Shown: positions 1-9,423 of the stretch, in pieces
Layout of the letters: every line of letters begins with the position of its first letter
Position numbering within the stretch: position 1 is the stretch's first letter
Program-made: the position numbers and the translations under genes
Assembly (NCBI RefSeq): GCF_007859755.1
Contig: NZ_SJPF01000004.1
Location: 496,894-560,893 of the forward strand
Direction of reading: 5' to 3'
Origin: Blastopirellula retiformator
GTDB lineage: Bacteria > Planctomycetota > Planctomycetia > Pirellulales > Pirellulaceae
DNA length: 64,000 nucleotides
The notes under the pieces: model-generated
The model's input: only the letters and a program-made list of their open reading frames with translations
What the model was told of the DNA's origin: nothing
Database searches by the model: none

Positions 1-131
1 GCAAATGCCAGCGGACCGGCCGATTTTATTTCGGGCGTTCCTTTTTTCAGACCGTACATTTCCGCATCAGCGGCATGTAAACCAGCGACTATCATCAAAC
101 TGAGCGCCAAGGCTCCAAGCGTCGTCCGCAT
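1..131 (-). CDS. Secreted protein, N-terminus only (cut by window edge)
   Basis: Reading leftward from an ATG whose complement is at 129-131, the frame stays open to the window edge (43 codons). It begins with a typical export signal: MRTT, then a hydrophobic stretch ending around LHAADA, followed by EMYGLKKGTPEIKSAGPLAF. The mature start resembles planctomycete secreted beta-propeller-like proteins, but that is recollection and not shown by so short a piece. It is divergent from the NADH dehydrogenase gene. The function is unknown from what is visible. Confidence 0.6.
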   Translation of the reverse strand, partial: MRTTLGALALSLMIVAGLHAADAEMYGLKKGTPEIKSAGPLAF

Positions 132-272
132 GTCGAATTCCTTTAAACCGGGGCAGGGAAAGTCAGAGAATGCCAACCGCGCATCGTTCTGATTATCAGG
201 ATTCCTGGCCCCGCTTCAAGGAATTCCGGAAATCGCGACAATGAAAGTCCCGAACTTACCTGGGAGAGCTCC

Positions 273-1580
273 ATGAAGGGCGAAACGCATCGAGTAGTGA
301 TTATCGGTGGAGGCTTTGGCGGCCTCTACGCGGCGCGCAGTCTTAGCTCGGCGCCGGTCCACGTCACGATGGTCGATCGGCGGAACTTTCATCTGTTCCA
401 GCCGCTGCTGTACCAGGTCGCCACCGGCGGGCTTTCGCCGGCCAATATCGCCGCTCCCTTGCGCCGGATTCTGGTTCGCCAGCGCAATACCGAAGTGGTA
501 ATGGCCGACGTCGCCGACTTTGATCCGGCCAACAAGAAGGTGATCCTGCACGATGGTGAGTTGGAATATGACTCGCTGGTCGTCGCCGCCGGGGCCGAGA
601 CTGGTTACTTCGGACAAAACCAATGGGCGAAGATCGCGCCAGGGCTGAAGTCGATCGAAGACGCGACCGAGATCCGTCGCAAAGTCCTCTCGGCGTTTGA
701 ACAAGCGGAACGCGAAACTGATCCGAAGATTCGCGAAGAGCTGCTCACCTTCGTCATCGTCGGAGGCGGTCCGACCGGGGTCGAGCTAGCCGGCGCGATC
801 GCCGAACTGTCGCACAATACGATGAAGTACGACTTCCGCAACATCAACCCGGCCGACGCGCGGATCATTTTGGTCGACGCCGGCGAACGCGTTTTGGCGC
901 CATTTCCGCCCGAGCTGTCGAAGAACGCCCATGACGAGTTGGTCAAGCTGGGGGTCGAAGTCCACAACCACCATCGCGTCGGCGCGGTCAAGGAAGACTC
1001 GGTCATCGTCAAGCACGAAGAGGAAGAGACGACCATCCGCGCCAAGACGATCATTTGGGCGGCTGGCGTGCAAGCTTCGCCGCTGGCCAGCAAGTTGGCC
1101 GCCGCAACCGGCGCCGAAACCGATCGTGGCGGGCGGATCATCACCGAGCCCGATTGCACGGTACCGGGGCATCCCGAGATCTTTGCGATTGGCGACATGG
1201 CTTGCTACAAGCATCAAGGGGAACATCCGCTGCCGGGCGTCGCGCCGGTCGCGATGCAGCAAGGCCAATACGCCGCCAAGACGATCGTCAATCGCTTGCG
1301 AGACAAGCCTGTTGAACCGTTCAAATATAACGACCCCGGCAGCCTGGCGACGATCGGCCGTTCGAAAGCGGTCGCCGTGCTCGGCACGTGGAAGTTCACC
1401 GGCTTCATCGCGTGGGTGCTGTGGCTGGTTGTGCACCTGATGAAATTGATTCAATTCGAGAGCCGCCTCTTGGTGCTGATGCAGTGGAGCTGGGCTTACT
1501 CGACGTTCAATCGTTCCGCCCGACTGATCACCGGCGAAGACTATCGCCAGGAAGAGCTGGACGACATTTTGAACTCGTAA
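273..1580 (+). CDS. ndh: Type II NADH dehydrogenase (NDH-2)
   Basis: 435 residues, the usual bacterial NDH-2 length. These enzymes pass electrons from NADH through FAD to quinone at the inner face of the membrane without pumping protons. Visible: an N-terminal FAD-binding Rossmann motif GGGFGG (residues 12-17), a second dinucleotide motif VGGGPTGVE (163-171) for NADH, the C-terminal FAD signature FAIGDMA near residue 305, and a hydrophobic C-terminal segment (about 375-410) that anchors the family to the membrane. The ATG has a purine-rich GGGAGAG upstream. The gene stands alone and is divergent from the partial secreted-protein gene. The family assignment is firm; the exact quinone partner is not visible. 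Confidence 0.93.
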   Translation: MKGETHRVVIIGGGFGGLYAARSLSSAPVHVTMVDRRNFHLFQPLLYQVATGGLSPANIAAPLRRILVRQRNTEVVMADVADFDPANKKVILHDGELEYDSLVVAAGAETGYFGQNQWAKIAPGLKSIEDATEIRRKVLSAFEQAERETDPKIREELLTFVIVGGGPTGVELAGAIAELSHNTMKYDFRNINPADARIILVDAGERVLAPFPPELSKNAHDELVKLGVEVHNHHRVGAVKEDSVIVKHEEEETTIRAKTIIWAAGVQASPLASKLAAATGAETDRGGRIITEPDCTVPGHPEIFAIGDMACYKHQGEHPLPGVAPVAMQQGQYAAKTIVNRLRDKPVEPFKYNDPGSLATIGRSKAVAVLGTWKFTGFIAWVLWLVVHLMKLIQFESRLLVLMQWSWAYSTFNRSARLITGEDYRQEELDDILNS

Positions 1581-1634
1581 CTTGCCGTTTCTACCGGCTT
1601 TTTTGAAGTTTTTCACGCTGAAAATCTCTTCCGT

Positions 1635-1662
1635 GGCGCCAATACGATTGGCTGCTGGCGCC
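1635..1662. terminator. Hairpin downstream of ndh
   Basis: GGCGCCA (1635-1641) pairs with TGGCGCC (1656-1662). An alternative inner pairing, CCAAT with ATTGG, is also possible. It lies 55 nt after the ndh stop codon. No clear T-tract follows, so the terminator role is a weak guess. Confidence 0.3.
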
Positions 1663-1991
1663 TAATTGTTATGCGGGCCGCTTCTTATCGCCGCCAACGA
1701 TGGCGGCTTGCGCGCCCATCGACGCCGTGAGTCTGGATTTCACGGAAAGTCGTGCGACTTTGGCGAAGTTTGCACCTGCCCGGCATCGCAGTTGCGTTTC
1801 TTGATGCCGATGAACGCCGACCAGTTTGAACTGGTGGTCAGCCGCTGGATCGAAGGAAAAACGGCGGAGCGGAGAACGGTGGAACATCTGCTGGGCTGGA
1901 ATGGCAAGCAACCTCCGACCCAACAGGTCGCCCAGCACGGCCAAGAATAATCTTCGCCCAGGTTGCGGCGGCGAGTAAAACCGATGCTCTC

Positions 1992-2033
1992 AATAGCGTA
2001 TTTCTACTATTAATAGCGTGTTTTCTTCTATTA
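1992..2033. repeat. Two tandem ~21-bp AT-rich repeats upstream of the 2091 gene
   Basis: AATAGCG-TATTTCTACTATTA (1992-2012) is followed at once by AATAGCG-TGTTTTCTTCTATTA (2012-2033), and a third partial TTAGCG lies at 2037. The pair sits 60-100 bp before a GTG start in an otherwise GC-rich region, where a promoter or operator would be expected. No regulator can be named. Confidence 0.5.
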
Positions 2034-2090
2034 CAATTAGCGTCGCCCCGCTTACAACACAGGCAACGCCATTGAGAAAGGGTCGACCGC

Positions 2091-2597
2091 GTGTCGTACT
2101 ATAATCTGATCGCTGGAGGCGTCTTCGGTTTAATTGCGGTCTTGGGAGGCGCCATACTTAGCGACCAGGTCAAGTCGCATCTTGACGCGGCGCTATTAGA
2201 AAAAGCGGTCGCCACTCCGGCCGTCTTCGCTGCCAACGGCGATTTGATCCGCGAAGCTTCCACGCAAATCAATATCATTGATCGTCGTGAGAACGAAGCG
2301 GCGTGGCTAGGCTACGTGACCGGCAACGTTTACATCATGCTCAATGGTCTCGCGATGATCGGCCTGGGCATGATTCAGACCAGGGGAAGCGGAACCCGCA
2401 TTGCGATCGCCGGAGGCGCCTGTTTCACGCTCGGAATTCTGCTGTTTGGCATTTGCACATGTGCAGCGGCGGCGTTGTCGATGCCGACGCTACGAATCCC
2501 AATTCCGGTCGGCGCGATCTTTCTCGCTGGCGGCTGGCTTTGTCTGATCGTCGCCTCGATTCAGGCGAAACGACAACCGGCGGCGGCATGTTCATAA
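2091..2597 (+). CDS. DUF423-like small inner-membrane protein
   Basis: 168 residues with four probable membrane segments: about 6-26, 75-95, 104-125 and 138-158. The N-terminal segment followed by a soluble loop with ..HLDAALLEKA.. and the spacing of the later helices recall the YgdD/DUF423 family, which is of unknown function. A soluble insert between helices 1 and 2 is longer than usual. The start is a GTG preceded by GAGAAAGGG; there is no in-frame ATG near the N-terminus that keeps helix 1. Upstream are the AT-rich tandem repeats. The family call is tentative. Confidence 0.6.
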   Translation: MSYYNLIAGGVFGLIAVLGGAILSDQVKSHLDAALLEKAVATPAVFAANGDLIREASTQINIIDRRENEAAWLGYVTGNVYIMLNGLAMIGLGMIQTRGSGTRIAIAGGACFTLGILLFGICTCAAAALSMPTLRIPIPVGAIFLAGGWLCLIVASIQAKRQPAAACS

Positions 2598-2607
2598 ACC
2601 GACGAAA

Positions 2608-2997
2608 CTACCTAGCGCGGCGGCGAGGCTTCTCGGTCAGGTCGAAGTCGAATTCGACGCGATCGGCCGCAACGTTCGCCGTCAGCTCGCTCTTCATCAT
2701 ATAGCGTTCTGGAATCAGTTTCTTTTCGGTCGCCATGCCGGCGACGATGATCATCTTTTCTCCACCGGTGCATTGCAGCGAATAGACGCCGTTGGCGACC
2801 ATTGCATTCGCCGTTTCCTTCATCGATCCTTCCACGGGAACAAACGTAATATCGGCCCGCTGAACCGGTTTACCGTCGAGCGTCACCATGCCGGAAACGT
2901 CAAAGACCTCCGGGCCACGCGAACAACCGCCGACCACGATCGTCGCCCAACAGACGCAGCAGGCGACGACAAATTGAAAGATGCGATAACTTTTCAT
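2608..2997 (-). CDS. Small lipoprotein with carboxypeptidase-regulatory-like fold
   Basis: 129 residues. The N-terminus is a lipoprotein signal ending VVGGC (lipobox, Cys25), so the product should be lipid-anchored outside the cytoplasmic membrane. The mature part, beginning EVFDVSGMVTLDGKPV, has the pattern (V.G.V..DGKP...A.I.F.P) of the transthyretin/CarboxypepD_reg-like lipoproteins very common in planctomycetes. The gene lies 136 bp after the DUF1559 gene on the same strand, the usual partner arrangement. The molecular function of the family is unknown. Confidence 0.75.
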   Translation of the reverse strand: MKSYRIFQFVVACCVCWATIVVGGCSRGPEVFDVSGMVTLDGKPVQRADITFVPVEGSMKETANAMVANGVYSLQCTGGEKMIIVAGMATEKKLIPERYMMKSELTANVAADRVEFDFDLTEKPRRRAR

Positions 2998-3133
2998 AAA
3001 ACCTTGCCGGCCCGGAAACGATCAACATTCCGGCGCCGCTCCAAGAGTAGGAATTGTGCGAAGTAAGAGCTTGCCCACAGGCCAGGCGAAAAGCGAGCCG
3101 GAATCTGGCGTCGCTTACCGCCGGTCCGCGCGC

Positions 3134-4087
<954 letters not shown>

Positions 4088-4588
4088 AGTTGTTCCCCGA
4101 TGGATAATTTGAAAGCCTGACGACAGCGCCAAGCTCAGTTCCGATGTCGAACGGGCATGATGATCGAGTGGAGCAGTCAAATCTTCGGGGCGATCGGTAA
4201 CAGAATACGAGGGGATTGGCGGGCCAGCCATACACCCTTCAGGGGGAAAGCAATCGCCTGGCGATGCAAGTCAAAACATTTGTTTCTTCGCGTTATTTGG
4301 CAAGGAATCTCCGTTTCAGACAGAACGACGCAAGCACGATCGCTAACCGTTTATAGAAGGAGAGGTTCGAACTTATGTTAGCTTGCAAATTAGTTTTGTC
4401 GGCTCCTCCCGGCTTGGCAAAGAATGCACATTTGATCGACGCCGGAGCCGCTTGCAGGGCAAACAGCCAACCACTTTTTCGCCTTTTTTTTGCTGTTTGA
4501 GCGCACTTCACACTCTAACGGTCGGTTCTTTCCCCGCAGATTCAACAGTGGCGTCGCAGCGACACCGATCCATCGGATGACTTCGATT
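4088..4588. other. Intergenic region upstream of the DUF1559 gene
   Basis: No supported gene. It should hold the promoter of the leftward DUF1559 gene. A run of T around 4480-4495 is flanked by AAACAGC and GCTGTTT (a loose hairpin with a long loop). The right end joins repeat element copy A. Confidence 0.45.
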
Positions 4589-4743
4589 TGCAGTCCGTTG
4601 ATTTTCTCGACGGACTGCGTGATCGCAGGGATGCGATCCCAAAATAGCGACGTAAGTCGTTATTTTGGGAGCCGCGAAGAGCTACGCTCTGAGCCTGGCG
4701 AGGTTGGAAAATGCCACGATGGCATTTTTCAACAAGCAGTTAG
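4589..4743 (+). repeat. Five-hairpin dispersed repeat, copy A
   Basis: One of four copies in the window. In this orientation five stem-loops follow each other: CAGTCCGTTGA/TCGACGGACTG (4591-4617), GATCGCA/TGCGATC, AAAATAGCGAC/GTCGTTATTTT, AGAGC/GCTCT and AAAATGCCA/TGGCATTTT. The right end reads GCAGTTAG and overlaps the stop codon (complement TTA, 4740-4742) of the leftward esterase gene, so element and gene are fused end to end. No transposase is encoded. Confidence 0.88.
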
Positions 4744-5570
4744 TCTTCAGACGACTTGAGTCGTCCTGCCAAAAACTCCAGCATCTTCTCTCTTGAGCCC
4801 TGGTAGTACTTGCCCAGGTTGTGATTGGTATCCGCCAGAACGACTGTTTCGTGCGGCACGCCGGCGGCGGTTAAGATCTCCTTCAACAGATCAAAACCGT
4901 CGGCGTGATCCTGATCGCCATTGATCGTCAGCAGGGCAAAGTCGTTCCTCTTTAGCTCGGCGGCGTTTTGCTTGGCGGTCGGCAACATGTCGCTATCTTC
5001 CTGACGACCGCGCCAATTGAGGGCGCCGCCCCAACTTCCCGCTGCGGCAAATAGATCAGGATGCTCCAGCGCCAAGCGAACCGAACCGGCGCCTCCCATG
5101 GAGAAGCCGCAGGCCACCCGAGCCGACTGCTGAGCCTTGGTCGGATACTCTTTGTCGATCAGCGGAACAAGTTCGTCGACGATCATCTTCTGAACTTCAC
5201 CCCGATAGCCGCTCATGCCGCCGTTCGGAAAGACGCAGATCGCCGCCGGGAACTTGCCGCTGCGAATCGCCCCGGCAACCATTGCCGAGAACCCGGCCGA
5301 GTCCGACTTCTCGCTGCCGCCGGCGCCATGCAGAAAGTAGACGACCGGATAGCGGGTCGCGCCGCTGGTATCCATCTCGGGCGGCGTCCAGACGACGTAG
5401 CCGACGTCATGCCCCAGCGCTTCGCTCTTAAGCACCTTGTGCGTCAGCCCCGGCGCCTTGGTGATCTCGGGGTTTACCCATTTGACTTCGCGCTGTCGCG
5501 GCTGCGCCAGTATATCGGTCGTTGCGAACAAGGTGAGCGAGAACATCAGCGCGAGAGAAAATCGAGTCAT
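4740..5570 (-). CDS. Secreted alpha/beta-hydrolase, esterase D-like
   Basis: 276 residues with a signal peptide (about 1-22, ending ILAQ). The fold is that of the esterase family PF00756 (feruloyl esterase, S-formylglutathione hydrolase, antigen 85): oxyanion region YFLHGAGG (78-85), nucleophile Ser157 in GFSMGGAG, acid probably Asp219 or Asp221, and His250 in DTNHNLG. All triad candidates are present, so it should be an active periplasmic or extracellular carboxylester hydrolase; the substrate cannot be read. The stop codon lies inside the end of repeat copy A. It appears monocistronic. Confidence 0.85.
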   Translation of the reverse strand: MTRFSLALMFSLTLFATTDILAQPRQREVKWVNPEITKAPGLTHKVLKSEALGHDVGYVVWTPPEMDTSGATRYPVVYFLHGAGGSEKSDSAGFSAMVAGAIRSGKFPAAICVFPNGGMSGYRGEVQKMIVDELVPLIDKEYPTKAQQSARVACGFSMGGAGSVRLALEHPDLFAAAGSWGGALNWRGRQEDSDMLPTAKQNAAELKRNDFALLTINGDQDHADGFDLLKEILTAAGVPHETVVLADTNHNLGKYYQGSREKMLEFLAGRLKSSED

Positions 5571-5657
5571 CAGCGGGGCTCCTGAAGAAGTGCGTTTAAG
5601 CCACTTCTAGCAAGATATCGCCGCCGACTCGGCGAAGCAAAATATGCCAGTGGCCAG

Positions 5658-6308
5658 CTACTCAATCACCACATCAAACAGCGGCGCCAGTTGCAACCAA
5701 CCGGCCGAGTCGATCTTTAGCTTCCGCAGATCGTCAGCCGCGGCGCCCAGATCTTGCAGGTCGCAGCGGAGCAGCTTCGACTCGGTCAACCGGGCGCCGT
5801 AAAATCTGCCGCGGCGCATTCGGCAATCCACCCACTCGACCGATTCCAATTGCGTCTGGTCGAAGTCGACGTCTCCCATTTCGCAATCTTCAAAGCGGCA
5901 GTTCTTCAGCTTGGCGCCTCGCCAGGTGCAGAACGAAAGATTGCAGCGGGTCAGCACCACGTTTCGCCAGGCGGCGCTGGTAAAGTCGATGCCAATCAGC
6001 TTGGCGCCGACCAGTTCGACCTGTTGAAACTCGCTACCGGGCATCTGGGCGTTGGAGAAATCGCAGGTCGTCGCTTGCACGTCGCGCAGTAAGATCTCGG
6101 GCAGCTTCGCCGCAGGCCAGACGACTTGATCGAGCCGCGACGTCAGGATCGTCAATCGATCGAGCGTCGCCGCCGGACGTTGGCCGCGGACCAGGACGCG
6201 CTCGTAGTCCTGCTCGTCATCGATCGTTTCGACAGAGCAGGGGACCAGGTCCTCGTCGGCTGGTAGATCGGGCGACAGCAATCCGTAGCCCCAGGTCTTT
6301 TTCGCCAT
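5658..6308 (-). CDS. Pentapeptide-repeat-like protein
   Basis: 216 residues. From about residue 60 to 185 there are repeated five-residue steps of the A(D/N)LXX type (for example LVGAKLIGIDF, CNLSFCTWRGAKLKNCRF, ARLTESKLLRCDL), which fold as a right-handed quadrilateral beta-helix. No signal peptide or membrane helix, so it is probably cytoplasmic. It is the last gene of a leftward operon and follows the 6317 gene by eight bases. Pentapeptide proteins are often scaffolds or DNA mimics; nothing here shows which. Confidence 0.75.
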   Translation of the reverse strand: MAKKTWGYGLLSPDLPADEDLVPCSVETIDDEQDYERVLVRGQRPAATLDRLTILTSRLDQVVWPAAKLPEILLRDVQATTCDFSNAQMPGSEFQQVELVGAKLIGIDFTSAAWRNVVLTRCNLSFCTWRGAKLKNCRFEDCEMGDVDFDQTQLESVEWVDCRMRRGRFYGARLTESKLLRCDLQDLGAAADDLRKLKIDSAGWLQLAPLFDVVIE

Positions 6309-6316
6309 CCGTCGGC

Positions 6317-6613
6317 TTACTCGTCTTCCTTCGAGGAGAACGTGCCGATCAGTTCTCCTTGGATGACGGTGAACGACAGGTTCTTTTCGTCCAGGCTCAC
6401 CGCCGGCAGCAACTCTTCGTCGATGCGATGCAGCAGTTTTTCGACCGAGTCGCCGGCGGTCAAACTTTCGTCGAGCAGGATCAGCGAACCGATCACATTG
6501 CCGCTGGTCAAAAAGTGGAGGTCGAACATGCCGACTTCGGCGCCTTCTTCTCCCAGCAGAACGAAACGTTCCGAGTTGTCGGTGCGCACCATGCGAACGA
6601 ATTGAATTTCCAC
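6317..6613 (-). CDS. Small conserved hypothetical protein
   Basis: 98 residues, acidic, soluble, no signal. The start MEIQFVRMVRTDNSERFVLL and the two-layer alternation of strands suggest a small alpha/beta domain, but I recognise no named family. It lies between the DUF4236 gene (5 bp upstream) and the pentapeptide gene (8 bp downstream), so all three are probably cotranscribed. Confidence 0.65.
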   Translation of the reverse strand: MEIQFVRMVRTDNSERFVLLGEEGAEVGMFDLHFLTSGNVIGSLILLDESLTAGDSVEKLLHRIDEELLPAVSLDEKNLSFTVIQGELIGTFSSKEDE

Positions 6614-6618
6614 GCGTT

Positions 6619-6882
6619 TTACCTAATCGTTGACTTGCGTTTGTAAGTTTGTTTCTTCTTTTCTTGATCGGCGCCGCTGAAGTCGAAGAGCGACGTCAGC
6701 GACTTGCCCGACTTGTGGTAGCGAATGCCGGTTCCAGGAATGCTGGCCGAGACATACTTTCGCCCGGTGGCGCTCATGCCGCCGCGAAAGCCGCGAATGC
6801 CAAGCGAAAAACCAACGCCGCTTTTGCTGAAATTAATTCGCAGCGGACCGAAGGTGATCGATTTGCGAGCTGTCCATCCCAC
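6619..6882 (-). CDS. DUF4236 domain protein
   Basis: 87 residues. The N-terminal half carries the DUF4236 pattern: R-K-S-I-x-F-G-P-L-R-I-N-x-S-K-S-G-V-G-F-S-x-G, followed by a second glycine-rich half-repeat ending SIPGTGIRYHKS. The domain is short, basic and of unknown function and is usually N-terminal. The last 20 residues are charged. First gene of the leftward trio with the 6317 and 5658 genes. Confidence 0.8.
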   Translation of the reverse strand: MGWTARKSITFGPLRINFSKSGVGFSLGIRGFRGGMSATGRKYVSASIPGTGIRYHKSGKSLTSLFDFSGADQEKKKQTYKRKSTIR

Positions 6883-6930
6883 GTTGGTTCCCCTGCAGCG
6901 ATTCTCCGTGCAGCGACGACGCTTGTTGTT

Positions 6931-8310
6931 TTACCGTCGTTTGCGACTTCCCGCCAGCATCACGCCGGCGCCAATTCCCAAACTGGACGCCAGCACGGCG
7001 AAGATCAGCAGCCAGACCGCGATCGAGTTCACCTCGCCGGTCGACGAGTCTTCAATCGTTTGCGGGCGATCGACAATAAACAGCGGACTCACCTGGCGTC
7101 GATTCGGATCTTCGTCCGACATAAACGGAGATCGATACGCCCAGTCCTTGTAGAAAAACCCTTCCGCCACGACCGTTAGGTGCAAGTCGTCGGCAACGCT
7201 ACCGCCGGGAGGCAGTTGCCGCGAACACAGAACGACCGGATAGGAGTTCTCAAATTCGCGCCGCGTCGTTGGGTCGCCATGGGCCTGCGAGATAATCGGC
7301 GCTTTCAGCGGTACAAACAGATTGATCTCGTAGTAGTGATCCAATCCGCGGCGGCGGGCGGTCTCTTCGTCGACGACAATCTTGGTGATCCGCCGCACCA
7401 TGCCCCTGACCCGCATTGCGGCGCCGCGAAACTGCTCGGGCTCGGTCAATAGCCGGGGGAGCGAAACCGGGGTCGCCTCGGCGGACAGTTGATCTCGAGG
7501 AACCGACGCGACAGCGGCCTGCGTTTGATAGAACGATTCATTTTCACGCCCCGAGAAGGGCGCCCGATCGCGGATCGCGTCGAACTCGCCGATGTCGACT
7601 CCCTGGGCGGCCAACAAAACCTGCCCTTCGTTGACCCCCAACTGCGCGTCGACTTGGTCTGGATGCCATGACACGCGCTGCGTCACAGCGGCGATAGTGG
7701 CCGGCTGCTCACCTGCCGGCGTCATCCGTTTGACAAAGTAAGCGGCGGCGCTGATCGGCTGATCGATCGCTCCTTCCTCTTGATCGACCAGCGGCTTGAA
7801 GCGTTCTGGAATCGCCAACGACATCAACACCACCCGCTCGACCGAGCCGGTCTCGCCGCCGCGGGGAATCACTTCCAAGGCATAAAAGTCTTCCAGATCG
7901 TACGCGGCCCCCAGTTCCGGAAAAATTGGACGGCTGCTGATTTTGACGACGCGACCGACCAGCAAAAAACATTCGAGTCGCGACGCTTCGGGCTGCTCGA
8001 CGTAGGCGCCCCACTTGGGTTCGATCTGCAGCCAACCTTCAATCTGCCTCGGCTTGGGACGGCGAATCCGCGAGAGCAAGCGAATCAACGGCTCTTGTTC
8101 AGCGTCGATAAGCGGCTGCTCGTCGTCGAACATCTTGTAGTAGCTCTCGTCGAAGCCGATCCCCGCCATGAAACCTTGCGGCGTCGACAAATCGATTTCG
8201 TCGGGATCAGGCACATCGGCCCGGCAGATATCGACGGTCGAACACAGGACCGCCGCCATCATCCACAGCCAGGCGACGCGATGTCGGGGACTACGCATCT
8301 TGCTCGTCAC
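6931..8310 (-). CDS. Membrane-anchored protein with two copies of an OB-like domain
   Basis: 459 residues: a signal-like N-terminus (about 10-31), a large extracytoplasmic part and a C-terminal membrane helix (about 434-455) followed by basic residues GSRKRR. Two segments, about 110-215 and 285-415, share the pattern G.V.(R/K)I..., then an aromatic-rich strand, P..F/LPPG, V.(A).G.F.K(R/D)W, and a closing serine/valine-rich strand. A third copy is in the protein encoded just upstream (8291-9346), whose gene overlaps this one by 20 bp. I do not recognise a named family. Translational coupling and the shared domain suggest the two products act together at the membrane. Confidence 0.7.
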   Translation of the reverse strand: MTSKMRSPRHRVAWLWMMAAVLCSTVDICRADVPDPDEIDLSTPQGFMAGIGFDESYYKMFDDEQPLIDAEQEPLIRLLSRIRRPKPRQIEGWLQIEPKWGAYVEQPEASRLECFLLVGRVVKISSRPIFPELGAAYDLEDFYALEVIPRGGETGSVERVVLMSLAIPERFKPLVDQEEGAIDQPISAAAYFVKRMTPAGEQPATIAAVTQRVSWHPDQVDAQLGVNEGQVLLAAQGVDIGEFDAIRDRAPFSGRENESFYQTQAAVASVPRDQLSAEATPVSLPRLLTEPEQFRGAAMRVRGMVRRITKIVVDEETARRRGLDHYYEINLFVPLKAPIISQAHGDPTTRREFENSYPVVLCSRQLPPGGSVADDLHLTVVAEGFFYKDWAYRSPFMSDEDPNRRQVSPLFIVDRPQTIEDSSTGEVNSIAVWLLIFAVLASSLGIGAGVMLAGSRKRR

Positions 8311-9346
8311 TTTCTGAGTCGTTCGCTTGTTGTTCCAGTTGCGCGGCGACCACCTTCAGTTGATCTCGTACCGACACGCCCGAGTCGATCTCGCCCGCTT
8401 CTTCGCGGAACTTCTCGGCCTGACGATCGCGAATCATTTTCTCAGCGGTCGACTCGGCGTCGTTGCTCTTGCGGAAAATCAGCGTCGCGATCACCAGCGC
8501 CGCGACCACCGAAATCGACACGCCGATCACCAACTGCGTCGTCGACATCGCTTGATACTTGGGGGGCGGAGACCAGGCGACGCTTTTCGACAGCATCAGC
8601 GGCGCGGTGAAGATGCCCCCTTCTCCTTTGTAGACCCAGCGTTTGAAGAAGACCCCGACCACCGTCGCCCGCTCGCTCACCTTCAGCCCAGTCGGAAACT
8701 GGTCGGGCAGTTCCAGCGAGTAGATCACCGTCGGGTTAGCGTCGGCGCCAGAGAAGAGCCAGATCTGCCACAGGTGGTCAACGCCGAGATCTTCCTTTGA
8801 CGCATCGACTTTGACGACTCGCTTGATCACGCCGGAGATGGCGACCAACTTGCCGCGATAGTCGTCCGGCTGCCGAAAGAGTTGGGCGAACTGGACTGGC
8901 TCGGCATGGGCCGGCGTCAATGAATCGAGCGGCGTTTTTTGCAGCGCCGAAAAGATCTCGCGCCACGCGCCATATTCGGCCTTGCGAAAGACCGAGTCGT
9001 CTTGGATCGCCGCCAGCGACTCGGCGGCCAACGGCGCTTTGCCCGCTTCGACTTTAGCGTCGCTGCGGTTCATGGTGAACGGCGTCGGCGGCACAACGCG
9101 GAAGGCGCCCTCCATCGGTCGGTCCTCGACCGCCTTGCGAGGAACCCGAGTGTCGATCTTTTCCTCGGCGATCGGCGGAGTCATTTCGCCTCCGAACAAT
9201 TTTCGCCACGTTTCGGGCTGCGCCGCCTGATAAATCAGAATAAACGTCAACATCAGCGAGCCCGCCAACAGGAACAGGCGGACCTGTTCTCGACGCGAGA
9301 AATAGTTGCGGGGCGGACGTCTTTTGGGGGTTTCCGAGGGGTTCAT
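8291..9346 (-). CDS. Membrane protein with one OB-like domain, partner of the 6931 gene
   Basis: 351 residues with a membrane helix at about 24-42, a periplasmic domain and a second helix at about 270-292. A charged cytoplasmic tail with probable coiled coil follows (about 295-351). The domain at about 150-257 (FAQLFRQPDDYRGKLVAISG..., VVGVFFKRWVYKGEGG) matches the two copies in the downstream protein and ends with a similar V(A/S)W.P strand. No catalytic motif seen. Start ATG at 9346; divergent from the ECF sigma gene 77 bp away. Confidence 0.7.
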   Translation of the reverse strand: MNPSETPKRRPPRNYFSRREQVRLFLLAGSLMLTFILIYQAAQPETWRKLFGGEMTPPIAEEKIDTRVPRKAVEDRPMEGAFRVVPPTPFTMNRSDAKVEAGKAPLAAESLAAIQDDSVFRKAEYGAWREIFSALQKTPLDSLTPAHAEPVQFAQLFRQPDDYRGKLVAISGVIKRVVKVDASKEDLGVDHLWQIWLFSGADANPTVIYSLELPDQFPTGLKVSERATVVGVFFKRWVYKGEGGIFTAPLMLSKSVAWSPPPKYQAMSTTQLVIGVSISVVAALVIATLIFRKSNDAESTAEKMIRDRQAEKFREEAGEIDSGVSVRDQLKVVAAQLEQQANDSESDEQDA

Positions 9347-9423
9347 ATCTCTATTTTACCGCTGACCGCCACGCGGAGGCGACCATTGGGCCAAAATCGG
9401 GGGCGAAAAGAGGTTGTTATGAT

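Larger units (their letters stand above)
1581..2090. other. Intergenic region without a convincing gene
   Basis: Short frames exist on both strands (for example 1804-1950 on +) but none has a good ribosome site or recognisable protein. The stretch holds a GC-rich hairpin at 1635-1662 and, near its right end, an AT-rich tandem repeat at 1992-2033. It may contain the ndh terminator and the promoter of the gene at 2091. Confidence 0.5.

Noticed and set aside
1666-1950. Overlapping frames on both strands of about 90 codons
   Set aside because: Neither shows a start signal or a recognisable protein. They mirror each other, as expected from composition in GC-rich DNA.
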